Positions 17,688-25,467 of a stretch of DNA of 35,080 nucleotides are shown in pieces. Made by a program: the position numbers and the translations under genes. The stretch spans positions 1 to 35,080 of the forward strand of contig DASXXM010000257.1 of the NCBI GenBank assembly GCA_036503065.1, given 5' to 3'. Source of the DNA: DATEPR01 sp036503065. Lineage in GTDB: Bacteria; Actinomycetota; Actinomycetes; Mycobacteriales; Pseudonocardiaceae. A model generated the notes under the pieces. It was not told the DNA's origin. It saw only the letters and a list, made by a program, of their open reading frames with translations, and did not search any database. Each line of letters starts with the position of its first letter. Position 1 is the stretch's first letter.

Positions 17688-19121
17688 GTGTCCTCTCCCA
17701 CCCCGGCTCGTCGGTTCGCCCTGCTCACTCTCGGCTGCGCACGCAACGAGGTCGACTCGGAGGAGTTGGCCGGCCGCCTGACGGGCAACGGCTGGGAGCA
17801 CGTCCCGGAAAGCGATGACGTGGACGTCGTACTGGTGAACACGTGCGGGTTCGTCGAGTCGGCCAAGAAGGACTCGGTGGACACCCTGCTGGCCGCGGCC
17901 GACTCGGGCGCCAAGGTGGTCGCGGTGGGCTGCCTTGCGCAGCGGTACGGCGCGGAACTGGCCGAGAGCCTGCCGGAGGCCGCGGCCGTGCTCGGCTTCG
18001 ACCACTACGGCACCATGGGCGACCGGCTGGACGACGTGCTGGCCGGCCGCCACATCGAGGCGCACAAGCCGGTGGACCGGCGCACGCTGCTGCCGATCAG
18101 TCCCGTCCAGCGCCCGGCCGCCGCGGAACAGGTGGCGGTGCCGGGGCACGGCTGGGGGCCCCGCGTGGTGCGGGCCCGGCTGGACTCGGCGCCGGTGGCG
18201 CCGCTGAAGATCGCGTCCGGCTGTGACCGGCGCTGCTCGTTCTGCGCGATCCCGTCCTTCCGCGGCGCGTTCGTGTCCCGCACGGCGGACGAACTCCTGG
18301 CCGAGGCGGCCTGGCTGGCCGAGCGTGGCGTGCGCGAGTTGTATCTGGTCAGCGAGAACTCCACCTCCTACGGCAAGGACCTGCCCGGCGGCGCGGACGC
18401 GCTGGCGAAGCTGTTGCCCCGGCTGGCGTCGGTGCCCGGCGTGGACCGGGTCCGGGTGTCCTACCTCCAGCCTGCCGAGACCCGACCGGAGCTCGTCTCG
18501 ACCATCGCCACCACACCCGGGGTGGCGGACTACTTCGACCTGTCGTTCCAGCACGCCAGCGAGCCGGTGCTGCGCCGGATGCGCCGGTTCGGGTCGACCG
18601 AGTCGTTCCTGGACCTGATCGGCCGGATCCGCGCGCTGGCGCCGGCAGCGGGCATCCGGACCAACGTGATCGTCGGCTTCCCCGGCGAGACCGATGCCGA
18701 CGTGGCCGAACTGGCCCGGTTCCTGACCGAGGCACGGTTGGACGCGGTCGGCGTGTTCGGCTACTCCGACGAGGACGGCACCGAAGCCGAGGGCCTGTCG
18801 GGCAAGGTCGACCCGGACGTGATCACCGAGCGGGTGAGCGAGATCTCGGCGCTGGTCGAGGAGTTGACCGCGCAGCGCGCCGAGGACCGGATCGGCGACA
18901 CGGTCGAGGTGCTGATCGAGCGGCTGGCCGACGACGAGTCCGACTGCGCGGGCCGGGCGGCGCACCAGGCGCCCGAGGTGGACGGCGAGTGTGTGCTGAC
19001 CGACTCCGTCGATCAGCACGCGGGCCTCGTGGTCGGTGATCTGGTGCGCTGCGTGGTGATCGCGGCGGAAGGGGTGGATCTGGTCGTCCGGCCGCTTGAG
19101 GTACTACCGAGGTCGACGTGA
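17688..19121 (+). CDS. rimO: Ribosomal protein S12 methylthiotransferase RimO
   Basis: Radical-SAM iron-sulfur enzyme that methylthiolates the conserved Asp of ribosomal protein S12. The 477 residues have the UPF0004 domain with Cys17 (TLGCARNEVDSEE), Cys53 (VNTCGFVESAKKDS) and Cys82 (VGCLAQRY). The radical-SAM motif CDRRCSFC (Cys179, 183, 186) follows, and the C-terminal TRAM domain ends near VVIAAEGVDLVVRPLEV. All six cluster cysteines are present. The DSEELAG context and motif spacing favour RimO over MiaB. Its stop overlaps the pgsA start (GTGA), so they form an operon with cinA. Confidence 0.96.
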   Translation: MSSPTPARRFALLTLGCARNEVDSEELAGRLTGNGWEHVPESDDVDVVLVNTCGFVESAKKDSVDTLLAAADSGAKVVAVGCLAQRYGAELAESLPEAAAVLGFDHYGTMGDRLDDVLAGRHIEAHKPVDRRTLLPISPVQRPAAAEQVAVPGHGWGPRVVRARLDSAPVAPLKIASGCDRRCSFCAIPSFRGAFVSRTADELLAEAAWLAERGVRELYLVSENSTSYGKDLPGGADALAKLLPRLASVPGVDRVRVSYLQPAETRPELVSTIATTPGVADYFDLSFQHASEPVLRRMRRFGSTESFLDLIGRIRALAPAAGIRTNVIVGFPGETDADVAELARFLTEARLDAVGVFGYSDEDGTEAEGLSGKVDPDVITERVSEISALVEELTAQRAEDRIGDTVEVLIERLADDESDCAGRAAHQAPEVDGECVLTDSVDQHAGLVVGDLVRCVVIAAEGVDLVVRPLEVLPRST

Positions 19122-19744
19122 CCGAGCAGGCCGGCGGGACGTCGGACGGCGACCCGGCGCTGGCGACACCCCCCGTGCCGCTGCTGAACGTGGCCAACGT
19201 GCTGACCGTGTCGCGGTTGGCGTTGGTGCCGGTGTTCCTGCTGACGCTGTTCGCCGACGGCGGCCACCAGGCCGGCTGGCGGCTGATCGCCACCGCCGTG
19301 TTCGCCGTGGCGTCCATCACCGACCACTTCGACGGCAACATCGCCCGCAGCCGGGGCCTGGTGACCGACTTCGGCAAGATCGCCGACCCGATCGCGGACA
19401 AGGCGCTGACCGGTGCCGCGCTGGTCGGGTTGAGCCTGTTGGGCGAGCTGCCGTGGTGGATCACCGTGGTGATCGCGGTCCGCGAGGTCGGCGTGACGCT
19501 GCTGCGGTTCTGGGTGATCCGCCACGGCGTGATCCCGGCCAGCCGGGGCGGCAAGGCGAAGACCCTGGTCCAGATCGTCGGCATCGTCTTCTACCTGGTG
19601 CCGTTCCCGGACTGGTTCGACGTGGTGCGGTGGATCGTCATCGGGGCCGCGGTGGTGCTGACCGTGGTCACCGGTGTCGACTACGTGATCCGCGCGGTTC
19701 GGCTGCGGGCCCGTGGCCGACGGGCCGTCGCGGGGACGTCATGA
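19118..19744 (+). CDS. pgsA: CDP-diacylglycerol--glycerol-3-phosphate 3-phosphatidyltransferase family protein
   Basis: Membrane enzyme of the CDP-alcohol phosphatidyltransferase family, probably forming phosphatidylglycerol phosphate from CDP-DAG. The 208 residues hold the full catalytic motif D-x2-D-G-x2-A-R-x8-G-x3-D-x3-D with Asp69, Asp72, Asp90 and Asp94 (DHFDGNIARS ... GKIADPIADK). About five or six membrane segments are seen. Position between rimO and cinA, ahead of clgR and pspA, matches mycobacterial pgsA3. The GTG start overlaps the rimO stop, and the stop overlaps the cinA ATG. Other head groups are possible within the family. Confidence 0.92.
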   Translation: MTEQAGGTSDGDPALATPPVPLLNVANVLTVSRLALVPVFLLTLFADGGHQAGWRLIATAVFAVASITDHFDGNIARSRGLVTDFGKIADPIADKALTGAALVGLSLLGELPWWITVVIAVREVGVTLLRFWVIRHGVIPASRGGKAKTLVQIVGIVFYLVPFPDWFDVVRWIVIGAAVVLTVVTGVDYVIRAVRLRARGRRAVAGTS

Positions 19745-20244
19745 GCGATCCCCTGGTCAGGGCGTTGGGCCTGCGCGCGGACCGGCTGGTCGAGGTGGTC
19801 GAACTGCTCAAGGAGCGCGGGCAGACGGTGGCCACGGCCGAGTCGCTGACCGCGGGTCTGGTGGCCGCGGCGCTGACCACCGTGCCGGGAGCCAGCGCCG
19901 TGGTGCGCGGCGGTCTCGTGGTGTACGCCACAGCCCTCAAGACGAGCCTGGCCAGGGTGCCGGCCGAACTGATCGCCAGGTTCGGCGCCGTGCACGCGGA
20001 TGTGGCATCCGCGCTGGCCAGCGGCGCGAGAACGGTATGCGGCGCGGACTGGGGCATAGGATTGACCGGGGTGGCCGGTCCGGACCCACAGGACGGCGTG
20101 GCGCCGGGGCGGGTCTACCTCGCGATTGCTCAGTTCGACGCCGTCACTCCGTATGTGCTCGACCTCACCGGCGACCGGCAGGCCATCCGAGCGGCGTCGG
20201 TCGGGGCCGCGATCGACGCGCTGTATGTGGCCCTGACCGGCTGA
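19741..20244 (+). CDS. cinA: CinA C-terminal-domain protein, nicotinamide-nucleotide amidohydrolase (PncC type)
   Basis: Cytoplasmic deamidase of the CinA C-terminal family, which recycles NMN to nicotinate mononucleotide. Only the single CinA-C domain is present (167 residues), as in stand-alone PncC proteins; the N-terminal molybdopterin-like domain of full CinA is absent. Motifs TVATAESLTAGLVAAALT (about residues 28-45), GGLVVYATALK and GIGLTGVAGPDPQDGVAPG fit the family, with the catalytic Ser in the AESLT segment. The start overlaps pgsA by ATGA. It is the last gene of the rimO operon; clgR follows with its own promoter. Confidence 0.93.
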   Translation: MSDPLVRALGLRADRLVEVVELLKERGQTVATAESLTAGLVAAALTTVPGASAVVRGGLVVYATALKTSLARVPAELIARFGAVHADVASALASGARTVCGADWGIGLTGVAGPDPQDGVAPGRVYLAIAQFDAVTPYVLDLTGDRQAIRAASVGAAIDALYVALTG

Positions 20245-20314
20245 TTCTCGGTCCAGGAACACGGAGCGTGAACACCGTCGGGCCGGTAACGATCACCTGG
20301 TCGTGGTCGATCTC

Positions 20315-20352
20315 GGGAACAGACCGGGTCGTTGGCACGTTCGCTGTTGGCG
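20315..20352 (+). promoter_or_regulatory. SigE-like promoter overlapping a ClgR-box-like site upstream of clgR
   Basis: GGGAAC (20315-20320), one base, a 16-nt spacer, then CGTT (20338-20341) closely fits the ECF sigma pattern GGAAC-N17-CGTT used by mycobacterial SigE/SigH. Overlapping the CGTT is GTTCGC-N5-GCG (20339-20352), the half-site layout reported for ClgR binding in Streptomyces. The site lies about 80-118 nt before the clgR ATG. It suggests stress induction plus autoregulation, as described for the mycobacterial clgR gene. Confidence 0.55.
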
Positions 20353-20401
20353 TAGCGCTCGCAAGCCAGTGCCGGCGGACGGTCTCGCTGGGTAATCTGG
20401 T

Positions 20402-20411
20402 CGGTACGAGC
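20402..20411 (+). promoter_or_regulatory. CGGTACGAGC motif shared with the pspA upstream region
   Basis: The 10-mer CGGTACGAGC occurs 22-31 nt before the clgR start and again at 21075-21084 before pspA. It could be a common regulator site; the factor is unknown. Confidence 0.4.
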
Positions 20412-20432
20412 GAACCCGAAGGGAGGCGCGCG

Positions 20433-20915
20433 ATGGCTGTGCTGCTGCGCGAGGCGATCGGTGATCGGCTCCGTCATGCCCGCACCACCCAGCACCGAAC
20501 CCTGCGCGAGGTCTCCCGGGCCGCCCGGGTCAGCCTCGGCTACCTCTCCGAAGTGGAGCGCGGTCGCAAGGAGGCGTCCAGCGAACTGCTGGCGGCCATC
20601 TGCGACGCGCTGGAACTGCCGCTGGCCGATCTGCTGCACCGCGTCGCCACCGACGTCAGCATGGTCGACGTGCACACGGTGGAGGACGTGACCGCGCCGA
20701 CGCCGGTGCCGGCGGAGAGCGGCCACCTGCGGACCGGCGAGCCGGCCACGATGTCGGCCTCGATGTCCGGTTCCGGGTCCGGCCTGCAGGGCGGGCGGCT
20801 GTTGCCGGCCGTCGTGGGCACCGACCTGGCCGACCTCCGGCTGCAACCGGTCCTGTCCCACCGCCTGACCACGTCCATCACGCCGCGCAGCGGCGGCATC
20901 ACGGTTGCCGCCTGA
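20433..20915 (+). CDS. clgR: XRE-family transcriptional regulator, ClgR/PopR-like
   Basis: DNA-binding activator expected to control clp protease and envelope-stress genes. The 160 residues carry an N-terminal helix-turn-helix (about 9-66): GDRLRHARTTQHRTLREVSR then ARVSLGYLSEVERGRKEASS, which is the ClgR-type recognition region. A longer variable C-terminal region follows, ending GGITVAA. A non-polar Ala-Ala terminus is the kind of degron by which ClgR/PopR proteins are destroyed by Clp proteases, so its level may be post-translationally controlled (inference). The ATG at 20433 has GGGAGG 6-7 nt upstream. Order pgsA-cinA-clgR-pspA matches related actinobacteria. Confidence 0.88.
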   Translation: MAVLLREAIGDRLRHARTTQHRTLREVSRAARVSLGYLSEVERGRKEASSELLAAICDALELPLADLLHRVATDVSMVDVHTVEDVTAPTPVPAESGHLRTGEPATMSASMSGSGSGLQGGRLLPAVVGTDLADLRLQPVLSHRLTTSITPRSGGITVAA

Positions 20916-21046
20916 ACCGCGTCGCGGTCCGATCCGGGCAGGTAGATTGGCGATACGGCCACCCAAGGGCGGTGGGTCGGGGATGGCTCCGGGCTGATAT
21001 GCCGGGGCCGGTGGCTGTGTTTTGCCCAGGGGCGGTGGAAGGTCGC

Positions 21047-21084
21047 GCTCGTACCTGACACGATGTAGACCAGACGGTACGAGC
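21047..21084. promoter_or_regulatory. Inverted repeat upstream of pspA containing the clgR-shared motif
   Basis: GCTCGTACC (21047-21055) and GGTACGAGC (21076-21084) form a 9-bp perfect inverted repeat with 20 nt between arms, 72 nt before the pspA ATG. The right arm is the same CGGTACGAGC found before clgR. Spacing of about three helical turns centre to centre fits a dimeric regulator site. Confidence 0.5.
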
Positions 21085-21155
21085 TCGTTGCCCGGACACG
21101 GGTGGGGTCACCCCACCGAGGGCTGGCGCAGCAGGGGAGAAGGCAGGCGGAGGAG

Positions 21156-22016
21156 ATGGCCAACCCGTTCGTGAAGGCTTGGAAGTACCTGATGGCGTCG
21201 TTCTCGTCGAAGGTGGACGAGCTCGCCGATCCGAAGGTACAGATCCAGCAGGCCATCGAGGAGGCCCAGCGCGCGCACCAGGCGCTGTCGCAGCAGGCGG
21301 CCGCCGTGATCGGCAACCAGCGTCAGCTGGAGATGAAGCTCAACCGACAGCTCGGCGAGGTCGAGAAGCTCCAGGCGTCCGCGCGGCAGGCGCTGGTGCT
21401 GGCCGACGAGGCCCGCGCCAAGGGCGACGACGCCAAGGCGACGGAGTTCGAGAACGCGGCCCAGCAGTTCGCCACGCAGCTCGTCACGTCCGAGCAGAGC
21501 ATCGAGGACCTCAAGACCCTGCACGACCAGGCGATCCAGGCGGCCGGCCAGGCCAGGACCGCGGTCGAGCGCAACTCGATGATGCTCCAGCAGAAGCTGT
21601 CCGAGCGCACCAAGCTGCTCAGCCAGCTCGAGCAGGCCAAGATGCAGGAGCAGGTCTCCAAGTCGCTCAACCAGATGAGCGAACTGGCCGCGCCGACCAA
21701 CACCCCGTCGCTGGACGAGGTCCGGGACAAGATCGAGAAGCGCTACGCCACGGCGTTGGGCTCCGCGGACCTGGCCAAGAACTCGGTGCAGGGCCGCATG
21801 TTGGAGGTTCAGGCGTCCACGGTCAACATGGCCGGGACCAACCGGCTGGAGCAGATCCGCGCGTCGCTGCACGGCGGCCCGGTGGCCGGCCAGATCACCA
21901 GCGGCAACTCCGCGGCCAACTCGGCGGCGGCCAGCATCCAGCAGGAGATCGCGCAACGCGTCCAGCAGTCCGCCCAGAAGCAGGACAAGGCCCCGGAAGC
22001 CGGTTCGGCATCCTGA
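21156..22016 (+). CDS. pspA: Phage-shock-protein A family (PspA/IM30) envelope-stress protein
   Basis: Peripheral membrane protein that oligomerises to protect or remodel damaged membranes. The 286-residue protein is almost wholly alpha-helical coiled coil. The N-terminus MANPFVKAWKYLMASFSSKV can form the membrane-binding amphipathic helix, and DELADPKVQIQQAIEEAQRA is the conserved start of the hairpin. A Gln/Ala/Ser-rich, low-complexity C-terminus follows. The ATG at 21156 is chosen over an earlier in-frame GTG because the conserved helix starts there and GGAGGAG precedes it. It lies 240 nt after clgR, as in mycobacteria, but no pspM/pspN-like genes follow; a strong terminator does. Confidence 0.95.
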   Translation: MANPFVKAWKYLMASFSSKVDELADPKVQIQQAIEEAQRAHQALSQQAAAVIGNQRQLEMKLNRQLGEVEKLQASARQALVLADEARAKGDDAKATEFENAAQQFATQLVTSEQSIEDLKTLHDQAIQAAGQARTAVERNSMMLQQKLSERTKLLSQLEQAKMQEQVSKSLNQMSELAAPTNTPSLDEVRDKIEKRYATALGSADLAKNSVQGRMLEVQASTVNMAGTNRLEQIRASLHGGPVAGQITSGNSAANSAAASIQQEIAQRVQQSAQKQDKAPEAGSAS

Positions 22017-22057
22017 GCTGAACCGATCGTCAAGCCGTGCCCGGTCGGCATGCGCAC

Positions 22058-22095
22058 GCCTCCGCCAGGTCCTGTTGGACCGGCGGAGGCTTTTG
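22058..22095 (+). terminator. Rho-independent-type terminator after pspA
   Basis: GCCTCCGCC (22058-22066) pairs with GGCGGAGGC (22082-22090). After a single bulged A, GGTCC (22068-22072) pairs with GGACC (22077-22081) around a TGTT loop, and TTTTG follows at 22091. A 14-bp GC-rich stem with a T-run is a convincing intrinsic terminator 42 nt after the pspA stop. Confidence 0.9.
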
Positions 22096-22356
22096 TTCGG
22101 GCGAAAGGTCCAACCCGGACGCGGTGCGAGGCCACGCCGACCGGCGACCACCGGTGGTCCTCGATGCTCATTCGAGTCCGGCGCGCATTCCGATCGCGAC
22201 TCTCGTGACCCTATTCCATCACTTCTGGTAACCGGATGGGCGTTTTGCCGGAAAGGCTGCCGACATTCGCGTGATTATCGAACTGTGATGTGGGTACTCC
22301 AGCTACCTGGCGTGGCACTATCGTCGGGACGGTCGGACGGTCGGGAGGGGCATCGC

Positions 22357-23637
22357 GTGGCGCTGTGGACCGTGCACGGCGACGGGCGGCGGTTGGGCAA
22401 CGACGAGGTGGTACGTCCGGATGAGCGGCTGAGCTGGCCGTTGACCGCGGGTCTCGGCCTCCAGCACATCGCCGCCATGTTCGGCGCGACCCTGCTGGTA
22501 CCGACACTGACCGGTTTTCCGGTATCGACGACGCTGCTGTTCTCCGGTGTCGGGACGCTGCTGTTCCTGCTCATCACGCGCAACCGGATCCCCAGCTATC
22601 TCGGTTCGTCATTCGCGTTCGTCGCGCCACTGGTCGCCGCCCACAACCAGGGTTTGGCGGCACAACTGGGCGGTGTGCTGTTCGCCGGAATACTGGTCGT
22701 GGTGATCGGCATCGCGGTGAAGGCCCTCGGCATCCGGCTGGTCGACTCGGTGATGCCGCCGGTGGTCACCGGCGCGGTCATCGCGCTGCTGGGCCTGAAC
22801 CTGGCCCCGGCCGCCGGCGCGGCGGTGTCCCGGTCGCCGTGGCTGGCCGCGGTCACCCTGCTGGTGATCGGCCTGTGCGCGATGCTGTCACGTGGCCTGC
22901 TGGTCCGGCTGAGCGTGCTGGCCGGTGTGGTCGCCGGCTGGCTGGTGGGCGCGGTGACCGGCGGCATCGACCCGGACCGGTTGACCGCCCTGTACAACGC
23001 CGCCTGGCTGGGTATGCCAGCGCTGCACCAGCCGCAACTCGGCTCGTCGGTGATGCTCGGCGTGCTGCCGGCGGTCGCGGTGATCACCGCCCAGAACGTC
23101 GGCTACGTCAAGGCGATCGGCCGGGTCACCGGCCGGGATCTGGACGGCTGCGTCGGCGACGCGCTGATCGCGGGCGGCCTGGCCACCGCCCTGTCCGGCG
23201 CGGGCGGCGGGGCCGGTCTGGTGCCGCTCGGCGAGAACGTCGGCGTCCTGGCGACGTCGCGGGTGTACTCGACCGCCGCCTACGTGGCCGCCGCGACCGG
23301 CGCGATCTGCCTCGCCTTCTCCCCCAAGGTCACCGCGCTGGTTGCCACGGTGCCGACCGGCGTGATCGGCGGGATGTCGCTGGTGCTGTTCGGCACGGTG
23401 GTGATGATCGGTGTCCGGGTGTGGCAGGACAACCACGTCGACCTGGCCGACCCGCTGACCATGATGGTGGCGGGCGCCGCGATCGTGGCCGGCGCGGGCA
23501 ACGTGACCATCGACGTCGCCGGCATGCGGCTGGGCGGCATCGTGTGGGGCTCCCTGCTGATCGTGCTCGGCCACCCGCTGTTGCGAACGTTGCGCACCAT
23601 GCGACGCGGACCGTCAGCGGACCGCGCGGCCAATTGA
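22357..23637 (+). CDS. NCS2-family nucleobase (uracil/xanthine) permease
   Basis: Cytoplasmic-membrane proton symporter of the NCS2 family, probably for uracil. The 426-residue protein has about 12-14 membrane segments and starts RLSWPLTAGLGLQHIAAMFGATLLVPTL-like, the standard NCS2 opening. Other landmarks are IPSYLGSSFAFVAPL, VVTGAVIALLGLNLAP, the transport loop AQNVGYVKAIGRVTGRD and SPKVTALVATVPTGVIGGMS. The GTG at 22357 is selected because GGGAGGGG lies 6 nt upstream; the longer frame back to 22075 would run through the pspA terminator. Its 3' end overlaps the convergent pyrD by 24 bp, so the pair may link uracil uptake with pyrimidine synthesis (inference). Confidence 0.9.
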   Translation: MALWTVHGDGRRLGNDEVVRPDERLSWPLTAGLGLQHIAAMFGATLLVPTLTGFPVSTTLLFSGVGTLLFLLITRNRIPSYLGSSFAFVAPLVAAHNQGLAAQLGGVLFAGILVVVIGIAVKALGIRLVDSVMPPVVTGAVIALLGLNLAPAAGAAVSRSPWLAAVTLLVIGLCAMLSRGLLVRLSVLAGVVAGWLVGAVTGGIDPDRLTALYNAAWLGMPALHQPQLGSSVMLGVLPAVAVITAQNVGYVKAIGRVTGRDLDGCVGDALIAGGLATALSGAGGGAGLVPLGENVGVLATSRVYSTAAYVAAATGAICLAFSPKVTALVATVPTGVIGGMSLVLFGTVVMIGVRVWQDNHVDLADPLTMMVAGAAIVAGAGNVTIDVAGMRLGGIVWGSLLIVLGHPLLRTLRTMRRGPSADRAAN

Positions 23638-24642
23638 CCTGACGAGACCGGGGCCCGAGTAGATGAACCCGGTGTAGAGCTGCACGAGACTCGCGCCCGC
23701 GTCCAGCATCCGCAGCGCGTCCTCGACGCTGCCGATGCCGCCGACGCCGATCACCGGCAGCGCGCCCCCGGTCTCCCGGTGCACGAACTCGACCACGGCC
23801 CTGGCCCGCGCGGCCAGTGGGCCGCCGGACAGCCCGCCTGCCTGTTGACCGGTTGCCGCGTCGCCCGGCGCGATGCCGTCACGGGCCAGCGTGGTGTTGG
23901 TCGCGATCAGGCCGGCAACACCGCGGTCGGCGCACACGCCGAGCACCTCGCCGATGGCATGGTCGGTCAGGTCCGGCGCGATCTTCACCAGGATCGGCTT
24001 GGCCGTGTCGCCGCCGGCCAGGTCAGCCGCTTCTGCGACGAGCACCGCCAGCAGGTCGTCCAGCAGCGCCCGGTCCTGTAGGCCGCGCAGGCCGGGTGTG
24101 TTGGGTGAGCTGACATTGACCGCGAAGTAATCCCCGTACGGGTGGAGCACGCGCAGCGACGACCGGTAGTCGGTCACGGCGTCCGCGAGCGGCGTGACTT
24201 TGGACTTGCCGATGCTGATGCCCACCGGCACCGGCGGTCGACCCTGCGCCCGCAGGCGGTCCGCAAGCGCTTGCGACCCGGCGTTGTTGAAGCCCATCCG
24301 GTTGATCAGGGCGCCGCTGGCCGGCAGCCGGTAGAGCCGGGGCCGTGGATTGCCCGGCTGCGGATGCCAGGTCACGGTGCCGACCTCGACGTGCCCGAAG
24401 CCCAGCGCGGCCCAGCCGGGCAGCGCGATCCCGTTCTTGTCCATCCCGGCGGCGAGGCCGACCGGGTTGGGGAACCGCACGCCGAACACCGTGCGCGGCG
24501 CGGGCACCGCGAACCACCGCCGCAGCGGCGCCAGCGCGGCACCCGTCCTGGCCAGCGCGTGCAGCGTGAACTCGTGCGCGGCTTCGGCGTCACCGGCGCC
24601 GACGCGGAACAGGACCGGCCGGACCAGTCGGGAGTAGAACAC
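23614..24642 (-). CDS. pyrD: Dihydroorotate dehydrogenase (quinone), class 2
   Basis: Membrane-associated flavoenzyme oxidising dihydroorotate to orotate with quinone as acceptor, the fourth step of pyrimidine synthesis. The 342 residues show class 2 features: an N-terminal helix region (MFYSRLVRPVLFRV then AHEFTLHALARTG) for membrane contact, GLAAGMDKNG, NRMGFNNAG, and the catalytic-serine loop NVSSPNTPGLR. The FMN-phosphate segment GVGGIGSVEDALRMLDAGA and the terminal YTGFIYSGPGLV follow. The GTG at 24642 lies 3 nt after the nei stop, so both are cotranscribed. The ribosome-binding site is weak. Its end overlaps the convergent permease gene. Confidence 0.96.
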   Translation of the reverse strand: MFYSRLVRPVLFRVGAGDAEAAHEFTLHALARTGAALAPLRRWFAVPAPRTVFGVRFPNPVGLAAGMDKNGIALPGWAALGFGHVEVGTVTWHPQPGNPRPRLYRLPASGALINRMGFNNAGSQALADRLRAQGRPPVPVGISIGKSKVTPLADAVTDYRSSLRVLHPYGDYFAVNVSSPNTPGLRGLQDRALLDDLLAVLVAEAADLAGGDTAKPILVKIAPDLTDHAIGEVLGVCADRGVAGLIATNTTLARDGIAPGDAATGQQAGGLSGGPLAARARAVVEFVHRETGGALPVIGVGGIGSVEDALRMLDAGASLVQLYTGFIYSGPGLVRSIGRAVR

Positions 24643-24645
24643 GGC

Positions 24646-25461
24646 CTACATGGTGCCCGGCGCCGGACCGACCTGGCACTTCGGGCAGAACCAGGTGTGT
24701 CGGGCCGGTACCCACGAGCCCTGCTCTGCGGTCCGGATCGGCGTGCCGCAGCGCAGGCAGGGCTTGCCGGTCCGTTGGTACACCCAGTGCTGCCGCCCTG
24801 GCCGCAGTTCGCCGGTGGTGCTCTGCTCCGGCCGCCATGCGTTGCGCAGCAACAACTTCCGGCTCAGCGCCACGGCCTGCCCGACGGCCCCGGCCGGCAG
24901 GTCGGCGACCCGCGTCCACGGCGAGACCCGCAGCACGAAGCACACCTCCGCCTTGTAGAGATTGCCGACGCCTGCCGTCACCCGCTGGTCGGCCAGCACG
25001 TCGCCGATCTCCCGATCGCCCTGCGCGGCCAGCAGGCGCACCGCGTCGGCCGCCATGGTGTCGTCCCAGTCCGTGGCCAGCAGGTCCGGGCCGAGGTGCC
25101 CGACAAGGTCGGACTCGCGGTCGGTGCGCAGCAGGGCCAGGTCGTGCAGCCGGAACCCGACGCCCGTCCACGTGTCGGTGGCCAGCACGGCACGGACGTC
25201 GTGCGTCCGGCCGCGCCACCGCTCCCCCGCCCGGTACAGGTGCCACGCGCCGTCCATCTTGAAGTGGCTGTGCAGGCTCGTGGCATCGTCGAACCGGGTG
25301 AACAGGTGCTTGCCGACCGAGCGCACGCCGAGCACGGTCCGGCCGGTCAGGCGTGCGTTGGCCAGCTTGGGATGCCGTAGTTCCGCGCGGACCAGCCGGC
25401 CACCGGACAATGCCTCGTCCAGCCGCCGGCCCGCGAGGAACACCGTGTCACCCTCTGGCAT
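24646..25461 (-). CDS. nei: Fpg/Nei-family DNA glycosylase, endonuclease VIII (Nei2-like)
   Basis: Base-excision repair enzyme that removes oxidised bases and cleaves the abasic site. The 271 residues begin MPEGDTVFLAGRRLDEAL; Pro and Glu after the removed Met are the catalytic pair, and MPEGDT is the Nei rather than Fpg (MPELPE) start. The helix-two-turn-helix VTAGVGNLYKAEVCF and a C-terminal zinc finger (CLRCGTPI then WFCPKCQ) are present. Length and motifs are intact, most like actinobacterial Nei2. It lies between a ParA-like gene (6 nt upstream) and pyrD (3 nt downstream), forming a compact minus-strand group. Confidence 0.94.
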   Translation of the reverse strand: MPEGDTVFLAGRRLDEALSGGRLVRAELRHPKLANARLTGRTVLGVRSVGKHLFTRFDDATSLHSHFKMDGAWHLYRAGERWRGRTHDVRAVLATDTWTGVGFRLHDLALLRTDRESDLVGHLGPDLLATDWDDTMAADAVRLLAAQGDREIGDVLADQRVTAGVGNLYKAEVCFVLRVSPWTRVADLPAGAVGQAVALSRKLLLRNAWRPEQSTTGELRPGRQHWVYQRTGKPCLRCGTPIRTAEQGSWVPARHTWFCPKCQVGPAPGTM

Positions 25462-25467
25462 GCCGCC

